Notes: a model not told the origin generated them from the letters alone. 64,000 bases of DNA from Codonopsis lanceolata (GCA_013146195.2 CM028381.1:55383573-55447572); one strand, 5' to 3'; counted from the stretch's first letter, positions 1 to 11,372 are shown. Translations and numbers: made by a program.

Positions 1-146
1 ATATCGTCGACGAGGGCATATAAAGCAACATGCCGATGATGGCATATTGCCGACGAGGGCGCATAAAGTAGCATGCCGATAATGGCATATTGCCGATTTG
101 TGGCGATAGAAGAAGATGCCGATGATGGCATATCGCCGAGGGCGCT
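1..146. repeat. 43-bp tandem array, left part
   Basis: This stretch consists of degenerate units of the form GCCGATGATGGCATAT followed by a GCGCATAAAGCAGCAT-like half. The same array resumes at about 2093, on the other side of the LTR-like block at 147-2083. Either that block was inserted into the array, or the array belongs to the interior of the same retroelement family. No coding capacity is inferred. Confidence 0.8.
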
Positions 147-2083
147 TATAGACACCCCCCTTGCATTCTCGTATGTAACATTGACATGCGATATCAAGAC
201 CTGTTTAAACTTAACAAATGTCAAGTTACATGGTTTAAAAATGCAAAAGACAAAGCAGGATACGTAAAATAATGAAATGCAGGGGCCAGAGTGTCAAAAA
301 GGAGGCTCAGTTTGAAGCCAGGTGCTGCAACCTAGCAAAGTGGGCGCGGCGCCCAGATCCTAAGGGGTCGGCACCTAGAGCCCCAACAGTGTTTACGATT
401 TGAGAATTAGTACAAGCTCTCAAGCGCGCAGTACAAGCTGATGAAGCACAAAGAAGAAATTTTAAAGACAGCAATGTCCTTCCTCTCACATATAAATAGA
501 GGTGTCCGGCTTCAGTTTTGAGGGCCGAGAATTTTCTCACTCATACACTGTTCAGCGTTGTTGTTACGCAGTAGAGAGCGATCGTGAGATAGATAGAGTC
601 CCCTCCTCCTATAAGCCTCGAAGCTTTGCCAAATATCTTCTAAACACAAAACCAACCGGTCAAAGTGAGCCTTAGCCTTCCAGCTAGGTTTCCACCCTAT
701 TCCCCCGGTCCAAAAATCCCAAAAAGAGTAGTTGCTCTGCCCGAATCCAAAGGCCAAATCCGCGAAGTTAGCTTGCTCGCCCGATTTCCGCCGAAGAAGC
801 AAACAAAGAAGAAAAACGCAAGCAGCTTCGCCTGCTTTTACTTGCCTCGATAGCAACTTTCGTAGCGCTTATTCTCGCGAACCGCAAAGAAGAAGAAAAA
901 AGACTCCCTCTCCCGGAAGGATAGAGCTGAGCACACCCACGCTCTTAAAGGTGAGCCTTTAAGGGTTTTTATTATAAAAGTGCTATTTTTATCCGGCCCA
1001 ATGTAAAAAATATAAGCAGTTATGCTGCCCGGATCTATGTAGAAAATAGCACAAAAAAGAGCCATTATTATGACCAAATATTTTTAAATGTATTTGTAAT
1101 TACTGGAAGGATGTGGCTACAAGTCTGTAAATAATGTAGACATGAATATATCTGTTTTTATTGTTTTATTTATTTGCTAGAAAAATATAATAAAAGCATA
1201 CTTTAGCCAAAAACTGTTTTGAGACCGAAAGGGCGAGTTGGGTGCCTAACACATTCCCACCTCGTAACTTAGCCTTCGAACCCTTTTTGCAAACTCTGGT
1301 TTAGTTTTGGTTTTTATTTGTTTCTCCTTAAAATAAAGATGACGACTCTGTTAAAACATTTTGGATCACAGTGAGGCCCGCAACATCCATTTCTTACACT
1401 TTCCCGCTTTTCCCCTAAACAAGGGACGATGGAAATGAAAAGGGTGATGCATTTTTGTATCTCGTTTTCCCTTAAACAAGGGAGGATGAGATATGGGAAG
1501 CCCAATGCACTCATAGCAATCCAAAATAAGTCTAAGGTCATGGTGAGGCTCGCAACATCCTTTTCTTGCACTTTCTCATTTTCCCCTAAATAAGGGATGA
1601 TGGGAATGAAAAGGGTGATGCATTTTCTGTATCATGTCTTCCCCTAAACAAGGGAGGGTGGGATACGGAGAAAACCGAATGCACTCATAATGACCTAAGG
1701 TAATTTTTTCAAAAGTCCACAGTGAGGCAGGGTGTACGTGTTCCCACGCGCCTTCGCAACATCCTTTTTTTGCACTTTTCCTTTTCCCCTAAACAAGGGA
1801 AGATGAGACTGAAAAGGGTGATGCGTTTTCTGTATCTTATTTTCCCCTAAACAAGGGAGGGTGAGATACGGAAAAATCCAAAGCTCTCATAATGGACCAA
1901 AGCTCACTCGGTGACCGAGGCGTATTCAACGCGCTTGTTGACAACACTCTTTCCGCATTTTTTAATTTTGTCTTCCCCTAAACAAGGGAGGGTAGAATGG
2001 AAAGCGTGGTGTCATTTTTGCATGCCGCACACCCCTAAAAAAGGGTGCGCGGGGCATGGGACCCACATCCCGGGGCACCTACA
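147..2083 (+). mobile_element. Tat/Ogre-like LTR block, copy 1 (degenerate)
   Basis: The block starts with a variant of TGTAGACACCCC and shares its whole layout with 2866-4643 and, for its first 1.2 kb, with 29954-31334. Common landmarks in order are a tract around ATATCAAGACCTG, a GCGCCCAG-rich segment, a TATAAATAGAGG promoter-like box (near 490), a GAGACCGAAAGG segment (near 1220) and an AATAAAGATGRCGACTCTG segment (near 1335). The last resembles the start of the tRNA-Arg-type primer site typical of Tat/Ogre Ty3 elements. No target-site duplication was found and the left terminus is decayed. Family assignment is by recalled landmark sequences, not by alignment. Confidence 0.6.
1365..1985. 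repeat. 170-205-bp tandem units inside LTR block 1
   Basis: The GCAACATCC landmark recurs near 1380, 1552 and 1756. Each unit contains two copies of TTTTCCCCTAAACAAGGGA, itself a short imperfect palindrome (CCCCTAAACAAGGG). The equivalent positions in LTR block 2 (4111-4560) carry about two units. The array is therefore part of this LTR family and varies in copy number between its members. Confidence 0.75.
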
Positions 2084-2092
2084 GGGTATAAA

Positions 2093-2460
2093 GACATATG
2101 ATATGATGGCATATGGCCGATGCCGATGATGGCGCATAAAACAAAGATGCCGATGATGGCATATCGATGATGGCATATGGCATATCGCCGATGATGGCGC
2201 ATAGAGCAGCATGCTGATGATGGCATATCGCCGATGATGGCGCATAAAGCAACATGCCGACGATGGCATATCGCCGACGAGGGCGCATAAAGAAGCATGC
2301 CGATGATGGCATACCGCCGATGATGGTGCATAAAGCAGCATGTCGATGATGGCATATCACCGATGATGGCGCATAAAGCAGCATGCCGATGATGACATAT
2401 CGCCGAAGAGGGCGCATAAATCATATTGCCGAAGAAGGCATATCGTCGACGATGACGCAC
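2093..2460. repeat. 43-bp tandem array, right part
   Basis: About eight units of 43 bp; the CATGCYGAYGA landmark falls at 2210, 2253 and 2296, giving an exact 43-bp period. Because 43 is one more than a multiple of three, the minus strand shows three overlapping open frames, each shifting one frame per unit; these are not treated as genes. The array matches positions 1-146. Confidence 0.9.
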
Positions 2461-2865
2461 CATCTATCCCACCAGTTTGAGTTGGATCATCTCCTCAAGG
2501 GGTGTAGACACCGGGACGCAGAATGATCAAGATCCCATCCATCCCACCAGTATGACTGTTGCTTGTTTGCATGGGGCTGAACTACGCTGGTCTCGATTCT
2601 TTTATTGCGGATACGTAAATACTTATTTCAATAGGTTCGACCATCAGAGCATTTAATTTGCATATCTACTTAAAAACTACGATAACCTGCTATAACCGAC
2701 TAAACATGTCTAGGATATGTGAGATTTGAAATGCATTATAATTGCTACCTATTGCATTACTCCCCATTATAATTTTCACGAAATATGGGAGTCTATTTCT
2801 ATTCAACGATGTTCGTTTACTCGATAAGCTGCGGATTACCCGTAAACTCCATCGTTGAGGGGATC
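2461..2865. other. Retroelement interior without genes
   Basis: No gene is seen. A second TGTAGACACC terminus-like string occurs at about 2500, preceded by CTCAAGGGG, and the segment ends with GTTGAGGGGATC directly before LTR block 2. Both strings look like polypurine-tract/LTR junctions, so this is probably the 3' part of a retroelement interior. The purine tracts are short, which makes the reading tentative. Confidence 0.45.
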
Positions 2866-4643
2866 TGTAGACACCCCAATTTCATACCCCTGGTATGTGA
2901 CATGACATGAAATATCAAGGCCTATTAAAACTTAACAAATGTCGAGTTACAGGGTTCAAAAATGCAAAAGGAAAAGCAAGATGCATAAAACAGTGAAATA
3001 AAGGGGGCTAAAGTGTCAAAAAGCAGCCTAAAAAGAGGCCCAGGCGCCACCCACACCCAAAGCAGGTGCGGCGCCCAGAGCCATTGTGGGTGGCGCCCAA
3101 TAGTGTTTATGCACTCTACGTTTTGACATTTTGTACAATCTCTCAAGCGCGCGGTACAAGCTGATGAAGCACAAAGAAGAAAATTTAATGACGACGAAGT
3201 CCCTTCCTCAGCCTATAAATAGAGGCCTTCGATAGTGAAAAAAAAGAGCACTCACTCACGAGACAGAACGCACATAGTTCACACATCGCTTTCAAAGTAC
3301 GCAGTGAGCGATCGTCTTGAGAGAGAGAGAGAGAGTTCCCCTCCTCCAAAAAGCCTCGATGTTCTGTCAAATCTCCTCCAAACTTAAATCTAACCGGTCA
3401 AAGTGAACCTTAGCCTCCCAGCTAGGATTCCACCCTATTTTTTCGGTCCAAAAATCCCAAAAAGAGCAGTTACTCTGCTCGAATCCAGAGGCCAAATCCG
3501 CCAGAAGCAAGCAGTTGCTTTGCCCGATTTCCACCAGCAATAAGCAAACAACAGCATAAAAGCAAGAAGTTGCTCCGCCCATTTCCCGGTGCCAGAAAGC
3601 AACTTTCGGAAGTAGTTACTCTGCCCGAATCTCCACAACAACAAAAGACTCCGTCTCCCGGAAGGACATAGCGAGCACACCCCACGCTCTTAAAGGTAAG
3701 CCTTTAAGATGTTTTATAAAAAGTGTTATTTTCAGTCGACCCAATGTAAAAATATAAGCAGTTGTGCTGCCCGGATTTCTATAGAAAATAGCACTAAAAA
3801 AAGCTATTATTATGGCCAAATATTTATAAATATATTTGTAATTCTTGGAAGGAAGCGGCTGCAAGTTTGTAATAATATAGATACTGATATATCTGTTTAA
3901 ATGCTTTATTTCATTTGCTAAATAAATATAGTAAAAGCATATTTTAGCCAAAAACTATTTTTGAGACCGAAAGGCCGAGTTGAGTGCCTAACACCTTCCC
4001 ACCTCGTAACTTAGCCTCCGAACCCTTTTTACAAACTCTGGTTATTTTTTGTTTTTCTTTATTTCTCTTTAAAATAAAGATGGCGACTCTGTTACAACAT
4101 TTGGATTACAGTGAGGCCTGCAACATCTTTTTTTTTTTTCGCACTTTTCTGTTTTCCCCTAAACAAGCGAAGATGTGAATGAAAAGGGTGATGCACTTTC
4201 TGTATCTTGTTTTCCCCTAAACAAGGGAGGATGAGATACAGAAAATCCAAAGCACTCATAGTAATCCAGAATGAACCCAAGTCCATAGTGAGGCAGGGCG
4301 TGTTCCCACGCGCCTTCGCAACATCCATTTTTTGCACTTTTCCGTTTTCCCCCAAACAAGGGAAGATGGGAATGAAAAGGGCGATGCATTTTTTGTATCT
4401 TGTTTTCCCCTAAACAAGGGAGAATGAGCTACGGAGAAATCCAAAGCACTCATAGTGGACTAAAGTACACTCAGTGACCGAGGCGTATTCAACGCGCTTT
4501 CGACAACACTCTTTTTGCACTTTTAATTTCGTCTTCCCCTAAACGAGGAAAAATGGAAAGAAAAGAGTGATGTCTTCCCCGAGCCGCGTGTTCCCCAAAA
4601 AAAAGGGAGCGCGCGATCCGGGGGACGATCCGGGGCACTCACA
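2866..4643 (+). mobile_element. Tat/Ogre-like LTR block, copy 2
   Basis: It begins TGTAGACACCCCAATTTC and ends near GGGGCACTCACA, so the termini are TG...CA. It is colinear with 147-2083. It contains a TATAAATAGAGG promoter-like box (about 3215), a GA microsatellite, AGATGGCGACTCTG at about 4079 (which resembles the first bases of a tRNA-Arg primer site) and two TTTTCCCCTAAACAAGGG-type units. A polypurine-like GTTGAGGGGATC abuts its start, so it may be a 3' LTR. No 5-bp target duplication was found. Confidence 0.6.
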
Positions 4644-5390
4644 CTCTCTCTAGATCTCTCTCTCTCTTTTTCTTCCTCCCTCCCTCTCAAAAATGAAATA
4701 TAAGTTAGTGACGAAAGATTCTTGCTCAAATCATAGGTTCCATATAGTCTTGGTCCTCACGTGGATAAGGAATATTCGCCTCAATCAATGGGAAGAAAGA
4801 GAAGAGAATTGAGACTTTTTTCCATATCAATTCGGGGAAGAAAAAGTCTCTATTACAACAAATCTACAAATAGAAAGGGGCGTGACATATTTTGCAAGCA
4901 CCCACCATTCTTCCTCTCTCGGGATCGCATCAGTGGCGTTGGAGATAGTCTCCACTTTCCCGCCAATCTATCCTTGCTTCATAGTCGCCCATGACGACAT
5001 CTTCCATAAATGCTTTGTAGTCGAAGATTTCAAGAAGAGGAAGACGAAGAGTGAGTATTATTGGAACAAATTTATGAAAGTGGATTTATGATGTTGAAAA
5101 AAAAAGGTACTTAAAGGTTAGATATTTGAAAAAGTGGACCGGCTTATAATTTATCATATTAAATATCTAGACCATGTGGTATGAAAATCTTGGATCCACA
5201 CTTGAATAACTCAAAGGCATGTTGCATCCACCCTCTAGACCTCTTCGTCTTCTGCAAATCACTTCAGTTATTCCTCCTCCCCAATAACACCCATCAATAT
5301 CAAATTACAGCTCATGTCTCACAAAAAATATGAGGATAAAACCTGGTCGGTCCATTCCGGACATTTTCTAATTGCTAAAAGGCTTTATAT
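4644..5390. other. Anonymous intergenic DNA
   Basis: A CT-rich microsatellite (4640-4690) is followed by sequence without a recognisable family. Short ORFs on both strands have no protein-like features. Nothing supportable as a gene was found. Confidence 0.5.
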
Positions 5391-5600
5391 TTTTGCTTCA
5401 TGCATCGCGATTCACAAAATTTAATCACAATGCATGATTTTAAACGCGATGCTTAATTTTGATGCATGATTATATGCATCTTGATGCATAATTTGTGCAT
5501 TGCGATGCATGATTCTAAATTATGAACATAGCGATGCATTGTGGTTCCAAATTGCAGTATCACGATTTCCAATCGATGCATTGCCATTGAAATTCAAAGT
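5391..5600. repeat. GATGCAT-rich patch, copy 1
   Basis: Many copies of GATGCAT, GCGATGCAT and TGCATCGCGATT occur at irregular spacing in both orientations. Similar patches lie at 10690-10870 and 53810-54120. This looks like a degenerate minisatellite or the relic of a dispersed repeat. Confidence 0.6.
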
Positions 5601-6573
5601 TAGAGAGACGAAGAGAGAGTATGAGAAGAAGACAAAAGTCATGTTAGAGAGAGAAATATGGGTCTACCTGGAAAGGTTGTAGATCATTAACTCTCAGCTC
5701 TACGACTAAACTTATTTTAGGCTAAAATGTAACCCTAGGGCACCAAACTTTCACAGTTTATGCAAAAGGCTTAAGCGATTGTAGATGTTGTGTATCATGG
5801 TTCTAATACCATGTGATGAGAAGAAGAAAAAAGAGTAGGAAGAAGCTTAGGTTCACCTTTTCATCTCAGAGAGATCCCTATTTCTGGTCAAAGACTTTAA
5901 GCTAGGGAGAACCATCCACCAAACTCCATAATTATCATAGAAGGGGAGGGAGGGGTCGGGGAAAACACGAGTGGAGAGAGACAACGAGAGTGCATGGTGA
6001 AGAGGGGGCATACAATGGTGAACATAGAGAGAAAGTGTGAGGGATGGAGAATGAAGAGACAAAGAAAGATAAGATTAAAATGAATACGTAAAAAAAGACG
6101 ACGGAAGCGGCAGGTGGTGAGGTATATGGTGGACATTTTAGGAACGATTTTATAAAAGTGTTTTTTTCTGGTTAAAAAATATATTGGGGAGTAAACATGT
6201 TACATTTTTTTGTAAAGAGAACTAACCTACCATTTATCTTTTAATTCAGATAAAGCTAGGAACTTTACAAAGATTTTATAGACCAAAATGAAATTTGTTA
6301 TGAGAAAATAATAATGTTTTAAATCAAAGAGGAAACGACTCCGACTTACAATTTTCACTTCCTCTTGTGCTCGCCATAGTCGCCTATGCCCGCGAATATG
6401 GTATCGAGTAACGATTTAGACCATTGTAAATACGTAGTATACGATAACTAATAGCGGCACACTATGTCAAAGTGACTTAAAAAGATAAATCTATTTTAAA
6501 GTCAATTTAACCATTCAAATATTAATATAACATACAACTATTAATCATGACACACTAAATAAACATCTCACGT
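5601..6573. other. Intergenic DNA, no gene recognised
   Basis: AT-rich sequence with purine-rich runs between about 5820 and 6100. The minus-strand ORFs here are serine/leucine-rich translations of those purine runs and are not credible proteins. The left edge of the tandem segmental duplication lies at about 6574. Confidence 0.5.
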
Positions 6574-6842
6574 TATACATGAAGACATTAATTATAGAGG
6601 TTTAATAATTACAAGTTCTAGCTCGAGTTTATGATCTATATTATCTTATCTACACTCTATTGCTATTAACCCAAATCCAAGGTACTAGGCTACTGGCTTC
6701 CTTTTACAAAACAAATAGTAGATCTCCTGTGAAACAAACTACCTTGCCCTAATCCATAAAATTGAACTTCAGTCTCTCAGATTAACCAATATTACGTTGG
6801 GTCAGATCAAGATGATCAATCATACAAAAAATGAAATATTCG

Positions 6843-7280
6843 TACAAATAATAATTATACTATTCGTATGTAATCAATTTGACTAATCACATTATAATAT
6901 TCCAAATGCGATCAATGTACTTTATAATTTAGTGTGATGTGATCATTGTCATCAATGCCTCATCCAATTTTATAACGAATCTATTGACATGGATTGACGG
7001 AGAGACTGTGCGAAAGGAATTTTTATCTTTCAATTGCAACCCTTTCTTTCCCGAACATATTCCCTTTAATTTCACCTTTATGAGTTTCTTGAAAGACAAA
7101 AATACCCTTCGTACAGTCTCTCCATTAATCCACGTCAACAGATTCGTTACAAAATTAGATGGGATGTTGACAGCAAAGACCATATCGCATCAAATTACTG
7201 AGTATATTGATCACATTAAAAATATTATAATATGGTTTGTTAAATTGGATTACCTACGAATAATAAGATACTTATTTATA
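6843..7280. mobile_element. 438-bp foldback MITE upstream of gene 1
   Basis: The left arm (about 6843-7033) and right arm (about 7089-7280) are imperfect inverted complements. Both carry versions of ACGAATCTRTTGAC, GAGAGACTGT and ATTCGTADGTAATC, separated by a unique centre of about 55 bp. The fold gives similar translations on the two strands (6939-7283 plus and 6929-7183 minus), which is why neither is called a gene. Long inverted arms suggest a Mutator-like or other foldback element; no target duplication was established. An equivalent copy sits at 11373-11810. Confidence 0.8.
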
Positions 7281-7556
7281 TAATTTTTTTTTTAAAAAAA
7301 ATATATCCATAAGACATTATTTTTTATGTTAATGCCCCCCAAAAAAAAGTCTTACCTTCCGAAAGTGTGCACTTCGAAAACAGTTGTATTCAGCTAATGT
7401 AGCTATAGTCTTGTTGTCCAGGAGGGGTAAAATCGTCAATTCAGTAGGCAATGATAATCCACCACCAAAACCATTGGCTTTTTTCAACCAGGCTGCTATT
7501 CTGCCTCCTGTTTTCCCCAAAACATTGGGTCTTCTTTTCTCTCATCACTCTATCTC

Positions 7557-7565
7557 TATATATAA
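7557..7565 (+). promoter_or_regulatory. TATA box of wound-induced gene 1
   Basis: TATATATAA within CTATCTCTATATATAATC lies about 130 bp upstream of the ATG at 7692. A pyrimidine-rich leader with CACTTCACTTCAGCTTC follows, typical of a plant transcription start region. The box and leader are conserved in copy B (12085-12093) and in weaker form before gene 3 (17342-17347). Confidence 0.7.
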
Positions 7566-7691
7566 TCATCACACTCATCACTTCACTTCAGCTTCATCAA
7601 TTCAAAAGAATCAGTCAAAGATAATCGAAACCCATTTCATTTGTTTAACCAAGAAAGATCAGAAATCAAAGAATCAAGAAATCAGAAGGAT

Positions 7692-7958
7692 ATGAGTTCA
7701 GTAAGGAGAGCATCGTGGATGGGAGCTGCCAGCGTTGGACTGGTGGAGGCATTGAAAGATCAAGGCTTTGCCCGGTGGAATTATCCAATCAGGACTCTCC
7801 ATCACCACGTCAAGTCCAATCTCCGGTCATTCTCTCAGACCAAGAAGCTGTCTTCACCGGCAGCGGAGATGGTTTCTCGGGCTGAACAAGAGAAATTGAA
7901 GCAATCGGAGGAGTCGTTGAGGAAAGTAATGTACTTGAGCTGTTGGGGTCCCAACTAA
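7692..7958 (+). CDS. Wound-induced polypeptide family (DUF3774), gene 1
   Basis: Single-exon gene of 88 residues. It belongs by recognition to the plant wound-responsive family (DUF3774/WIP), small proteins induced by wounding; their biochemical role is not known to me. Diagnostic features are the N-terminal MSSVRRASWM, the VEALKDQGFARWNYPIR core (about residues 18-34), a basic HHHVKSNLRSFSQ stretch and the C-terminal signature SEESLRKVMYLSCWGPN, which ends the protein. The ATG at 7692 is chosen because family members begin MSS; the in-frame extension upstream opens only with TTG. A TATA box lies about 130 bp upstream. It is the first of three tandem paralogues and differs from gene 2 by two residues (Gly/Val near position 11, Pro/Ala near position 54). 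Confidence 0.93.
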   Translation: MSSVRRASWMGAASVGLVEALKDQGFARWNYPIRTLHHHVKSNLRSFSQTKKLSSPAAEMVSRAEQEKLKQSEESLRKVMYLSCWGPN

Positions 7959-8030
7959 ACTAATAATTTTCTCCATAGATAGCATATTTATGTATATATA
8001 TATATAGATGTGATCAGAAATTTCATGACA

Positions 8031-8043
8031 CGCTCTCTCGCTC

Positions 8044-8132
<89 letters not shown>
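8031..8132. repeat. CT then TA microsatellite in 3' flank of gene 1
   Basis: A (CT)n tract runs directly into a (TA)n tract. The same compound tract lies at 12556-12643 in copy B with a different length, so it has changed since the duplication. Confidence 0.9.
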
Positions 8133-8136
<4 letters not shown>

Positions 8137-9102
8137 CTCTATAACTTGATTTTAGAGAACTGTCAAGATTTAAGAGAATTGTAAATTGAAGCTATCCGAT
8201 TCCAAATTGGTAATCAAATTCAAAAGTAGTTCTAAGTTGCTCCCATGGAGAAATGCATTAATCCCAGCTGAAATCGATATTTTGTGTAGTAAATTTGTAG
8301 ATATCGGCTTTAGATTTGTCTATTGGCACCAAAATTAAGCTCCCTTTCCAGGCTGGGCTGTTTGATGTCTTTAATGTGCAGACGAATTCAAAAATATTAT
8401 AAGTACGATTGAATACCCAATTCCATCGTTTAGAATTTGGATTGAGTTTTCAAAACCAATTCCGTTGTTCGACAACATAATTAAATTTTGGAATCGGAAT
8501 TGAGTTGTAATTTTAAAAGTCTCAATTTAACAAAACTAATTTTATAATAAATACTAATAATTTAAATTCTAAATTTTGGTTCAATATTACTAAACACAAT
8601 AATAACCCATCTTCTTTTTACCACCACCACCACCACCTTCGACCACCAACTCCAACTACCGCCACCGGTCACCTCTAGCCACTGCCACCAGTCACCTCCG
8701 ACCACAGCCACTAGCCATCACCTCCGGCTGCCATCAGTCACTTTTGACCACCACCGTTTATCACATCTGACCATCTCTCTATGTTATTTATCATTAAAAA
8801 TATAAAATTTTAATAATTTTGTTACTAGCAAGGTTTTCACCTTGATCATTGATAATAACTAATAACCATTATCATTAGGCTAAACTAGATACTTTATATA
8901 ATAATGAAATTTTATTATAAATATGTAGAATTACAATTGAATTTTATATGTTATTCAAAACATGGAATTGCTATTATTTTAAAAGCAAATTCTATGTTAT
9001 TTAAATTACATAGAATTTAAATATTTATTAAATTCAAAATCAATGAATCTAAACGGACCTTTAGAGGAATTATCATAAAATAATCTAAAAATATTTAACA
9101 TA

Positions 9103-9110
9103 ATACAAGA

Positions 9111-9196
<86 letters not shown>

Positions 9197-10689
9197 CTAG
9201 GTAGTCTAAAAATAGTAATTTCCTGCCAAAATGTGCATCCCTAAAATAGTAACCCCTATTTAAAACAAACATTTAATGAATCCTATAATTAAATAATACA
9301 AATTCAAATACTTATAACTCCTTGAAACTAGAGCATAGGAACTATAACCACTACATTCATTGCTTTGTTATCCAAACACAACCTTTTATGCGTACAACCG
9401 TTAGTTTTCCATTATTGCCATATAAATTTCAGAAAAATCATGGATGACATTTCACTGAAGTGAATCATATATATATATATGTGTGTGTGTGTGATTTTAT
9501 TTATGAATTTTTTTGTCTACTTCACCAGATTAAAAGTTATTAAAACAAATACCTTCAATGAAATCACAAAAACTCACAACTCATTATAACTAAATGAAAT
9601 ATATGAATACTTTTTTGTCTATTTCTTCGGATCAAAGTTCTTAAAAGAAATATTATGAACAAAATTACAAATACTCATTATTGATATTAAATATATGACT
9701 GACCAACAAAAATATATCGATTTGAAATTTTGTTGTCCATTTCATCATATTTAAAATTAAAAAAAAATCAAAAATTCATCTAAAACATGAATGCACATGA
9801 TTAATTATAAATGATTGTTAGATCAAAAAAATATATCGATTTGAAATAAATAAAATTTAACAAATACTTCAAGTAACGAGAACTATATAATGGTAAATAA
9901 CAAAACAAAATAAACAATATTGCAACATAATTTTTCCTCTAACAAAGAGGAAATGTTTCAGAAGTGTAAAGTTATCTCTCTTAAAAAAAATGAACCAACT
10001 ATTTAATCATGAACGAATTGATTTACCGTTGTGTTCGAAAAGTAATCAGATTTACATTAAATTATAGAGTGCCCAAGTATTTTCACTTGGAAAGCTATCT
10101 TGATGATCCCCCTTCATAGAGTTCTATATTTTCAAGGATAGAGAATGGGAAGAGTGATAATGAGTAAATGGAGTGAAGAAGAAAAACTAAAATGAGAGTT
10201 GGTTTCATAAGTTGGGTTAATAGTTTGTTTTTTCTTCGATGGGAGGGCAAGGTTGCTAGAATATATATATATATATATACTCTAAAACGATGTCGTTTTA
10301 ATATCCGTGAGTGAGGCGAAGTAACAAAGTCAAGAGATTAAATTTGACTTTTTAATTGTTATTAATTATTGATATTGAAATGAGCCATAAACATGCATAA
10401 ATTAGTTAAAATAGAATTATTTGAGTCAATTTCCAATCGATCATCGTCAATTAAATTTTTTTAGAGTAAGTTTTGTCATTCAATTAATATGTGTCAGGTT
10501 ATGAACACGTCAGACCCATTTATATTTTTTGTCTTTTAAAGGTTTGAAAAGAATATGGTAAAAATTGGGTCGGTCTCTTTTGACAGATATTCAACTATTG
10601 TCCACTATGTGTTTTTTAATCGGAAAAAAACATTTTTGATATGAAAGGACAAGTATACCTTTAATGAATTGGACACGCTTGCGATAACC
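9103..10689. other. Spacer between duplicated copies
   Basis: AT-rich, no gene. It holds a pure (TA)n tract of about 80 bp at 9113-9192 and short AT/GT tracts near 9467 and 10261. The minus-strand ORF reading Tyr-Ile repeats is only the TA tract. Duplication homology stops at the left edge, so the spacer separates rather than belongs to the copies. Confidence 0.6.
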
Positions 10690-10870
10690 ATCAGTTCATA
10701 CAATGCCGTGCATGATTCAAAATTGTGTAATTGTCATTCTCATTCCATAGCAGTGCATCGCGATTTTAAATCGATGTCTCACGCTCAAACTGGTCTATTT
10801 CCAATTCATAGCAATGCATTGTGATTCTAAATTGATGCATCACGAATCCAAGTAGGTGCCCATTTAGCTC
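10690..10870. repeat. GATGCAT-rich patch, copy 2
   Basis: Repeated GCATCGCGATTTTAAATCGATG-like words with CATAGCAATGCATTG resemble the patches at 5391-5600 and 53810-54120. It is followed to 10996 by repeated GTGCCCA words; no gene is visible. Confidence 0.5.
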
Positions 10871-11093
10871 ATCATAATTAATGTGCCCAAGTGGGCATAT
10901 CCATTTGTGCCCACTTAACATTTTGGGTGTGCCCATACAAATTATTTATTGGGCGGTCTAGACGGACAAATGAGCGCGGATAAAAATTGCCACCTCTATA
11001 CATGAAGACATTAATTATAGAGGTTTAATAATTACAAGTTCTTGCTCGAGTTTATGATCTATATTATCTTATCTACACTTTACTGCTATTAAC

Positions 11094-11190
11094 TAGGGGT
11101 GGCAAAATGAGTGTTTTGGATCAATGGATAATAGGCCATTATCCATGACCTATTATCCATTGATCCAAAACACCCATTTTGTCACCCCTA
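11094..11190. mobile_element. 97-bp hAT-type foldback MITE
   Basis: The element begins TAGGGGTGGCAAAATG and ends with the complement of TAGGGGTGACAAAATG. Its two arms of about 42 bp pair with roughly two mismatches around a 13-bp centre. It is flanked by an exact 8-bp duplication CTATTAAC (11086-11093 and 11191-11198). Copy A of the segmental duplication has the undisrupted site with one CTATTAAC. An 8-bp target duplication and TAGGG-type ends are hallmarks of hAT elements. The transcript would fold into one long hairpin. Confidence 0.92.
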
Positions 11191-11372
11191 CTATTAACCC
11201 AAATCTAAGGTACTAGGCTACTGGCTTCCTTTTATAACACAAATAGTAGGTCTCCTGTGAAACAAACTACCTTGCCCTAATCCATAAAATTGAACTTCAG
11301 TCTCTCAGATTAACAACTGTTACACGTTGGGTCAGATCAAGATGATCAGTCATACAAAAAATGGAATATTCG

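Larger units (their letters stand above)
6574..9102. repeat. Segmental duplication, copy A
   Basis: The segment from TATACATGAAGACATTAATT to AATATTTAACATA reappears at 10997-13606 with only scattered differences. The shared block contains a 438-bp foldback element, a TATA box, a wound-induced-polypeptide gene, a CT/TA microsatellite and about 1 kb of 3' flank. The offset between copies is about 4.4 kb. Copy A lacks the 97-bp MITE of copy B and keeps a single CTATTAAC at that site. Confidence 0.9.

Noticed and set aside
6929..7283. Overlapping ORFs on both strands of similar sequence
   Set aside because: The similarity between strands is caused by the inverted-repeat structure of the foldback element.
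7641..7691. N-terminal extension of wound-induced gene 1 (and the equivalent 12169-12219)
   Set aside because: The extension opens with TTG, not ATG, and family members start at the MSS methionine.
9006..9272. ORF with Tyr-Ile repeats
   Set aside because: It is the translation of a (TA)n microsatellite.
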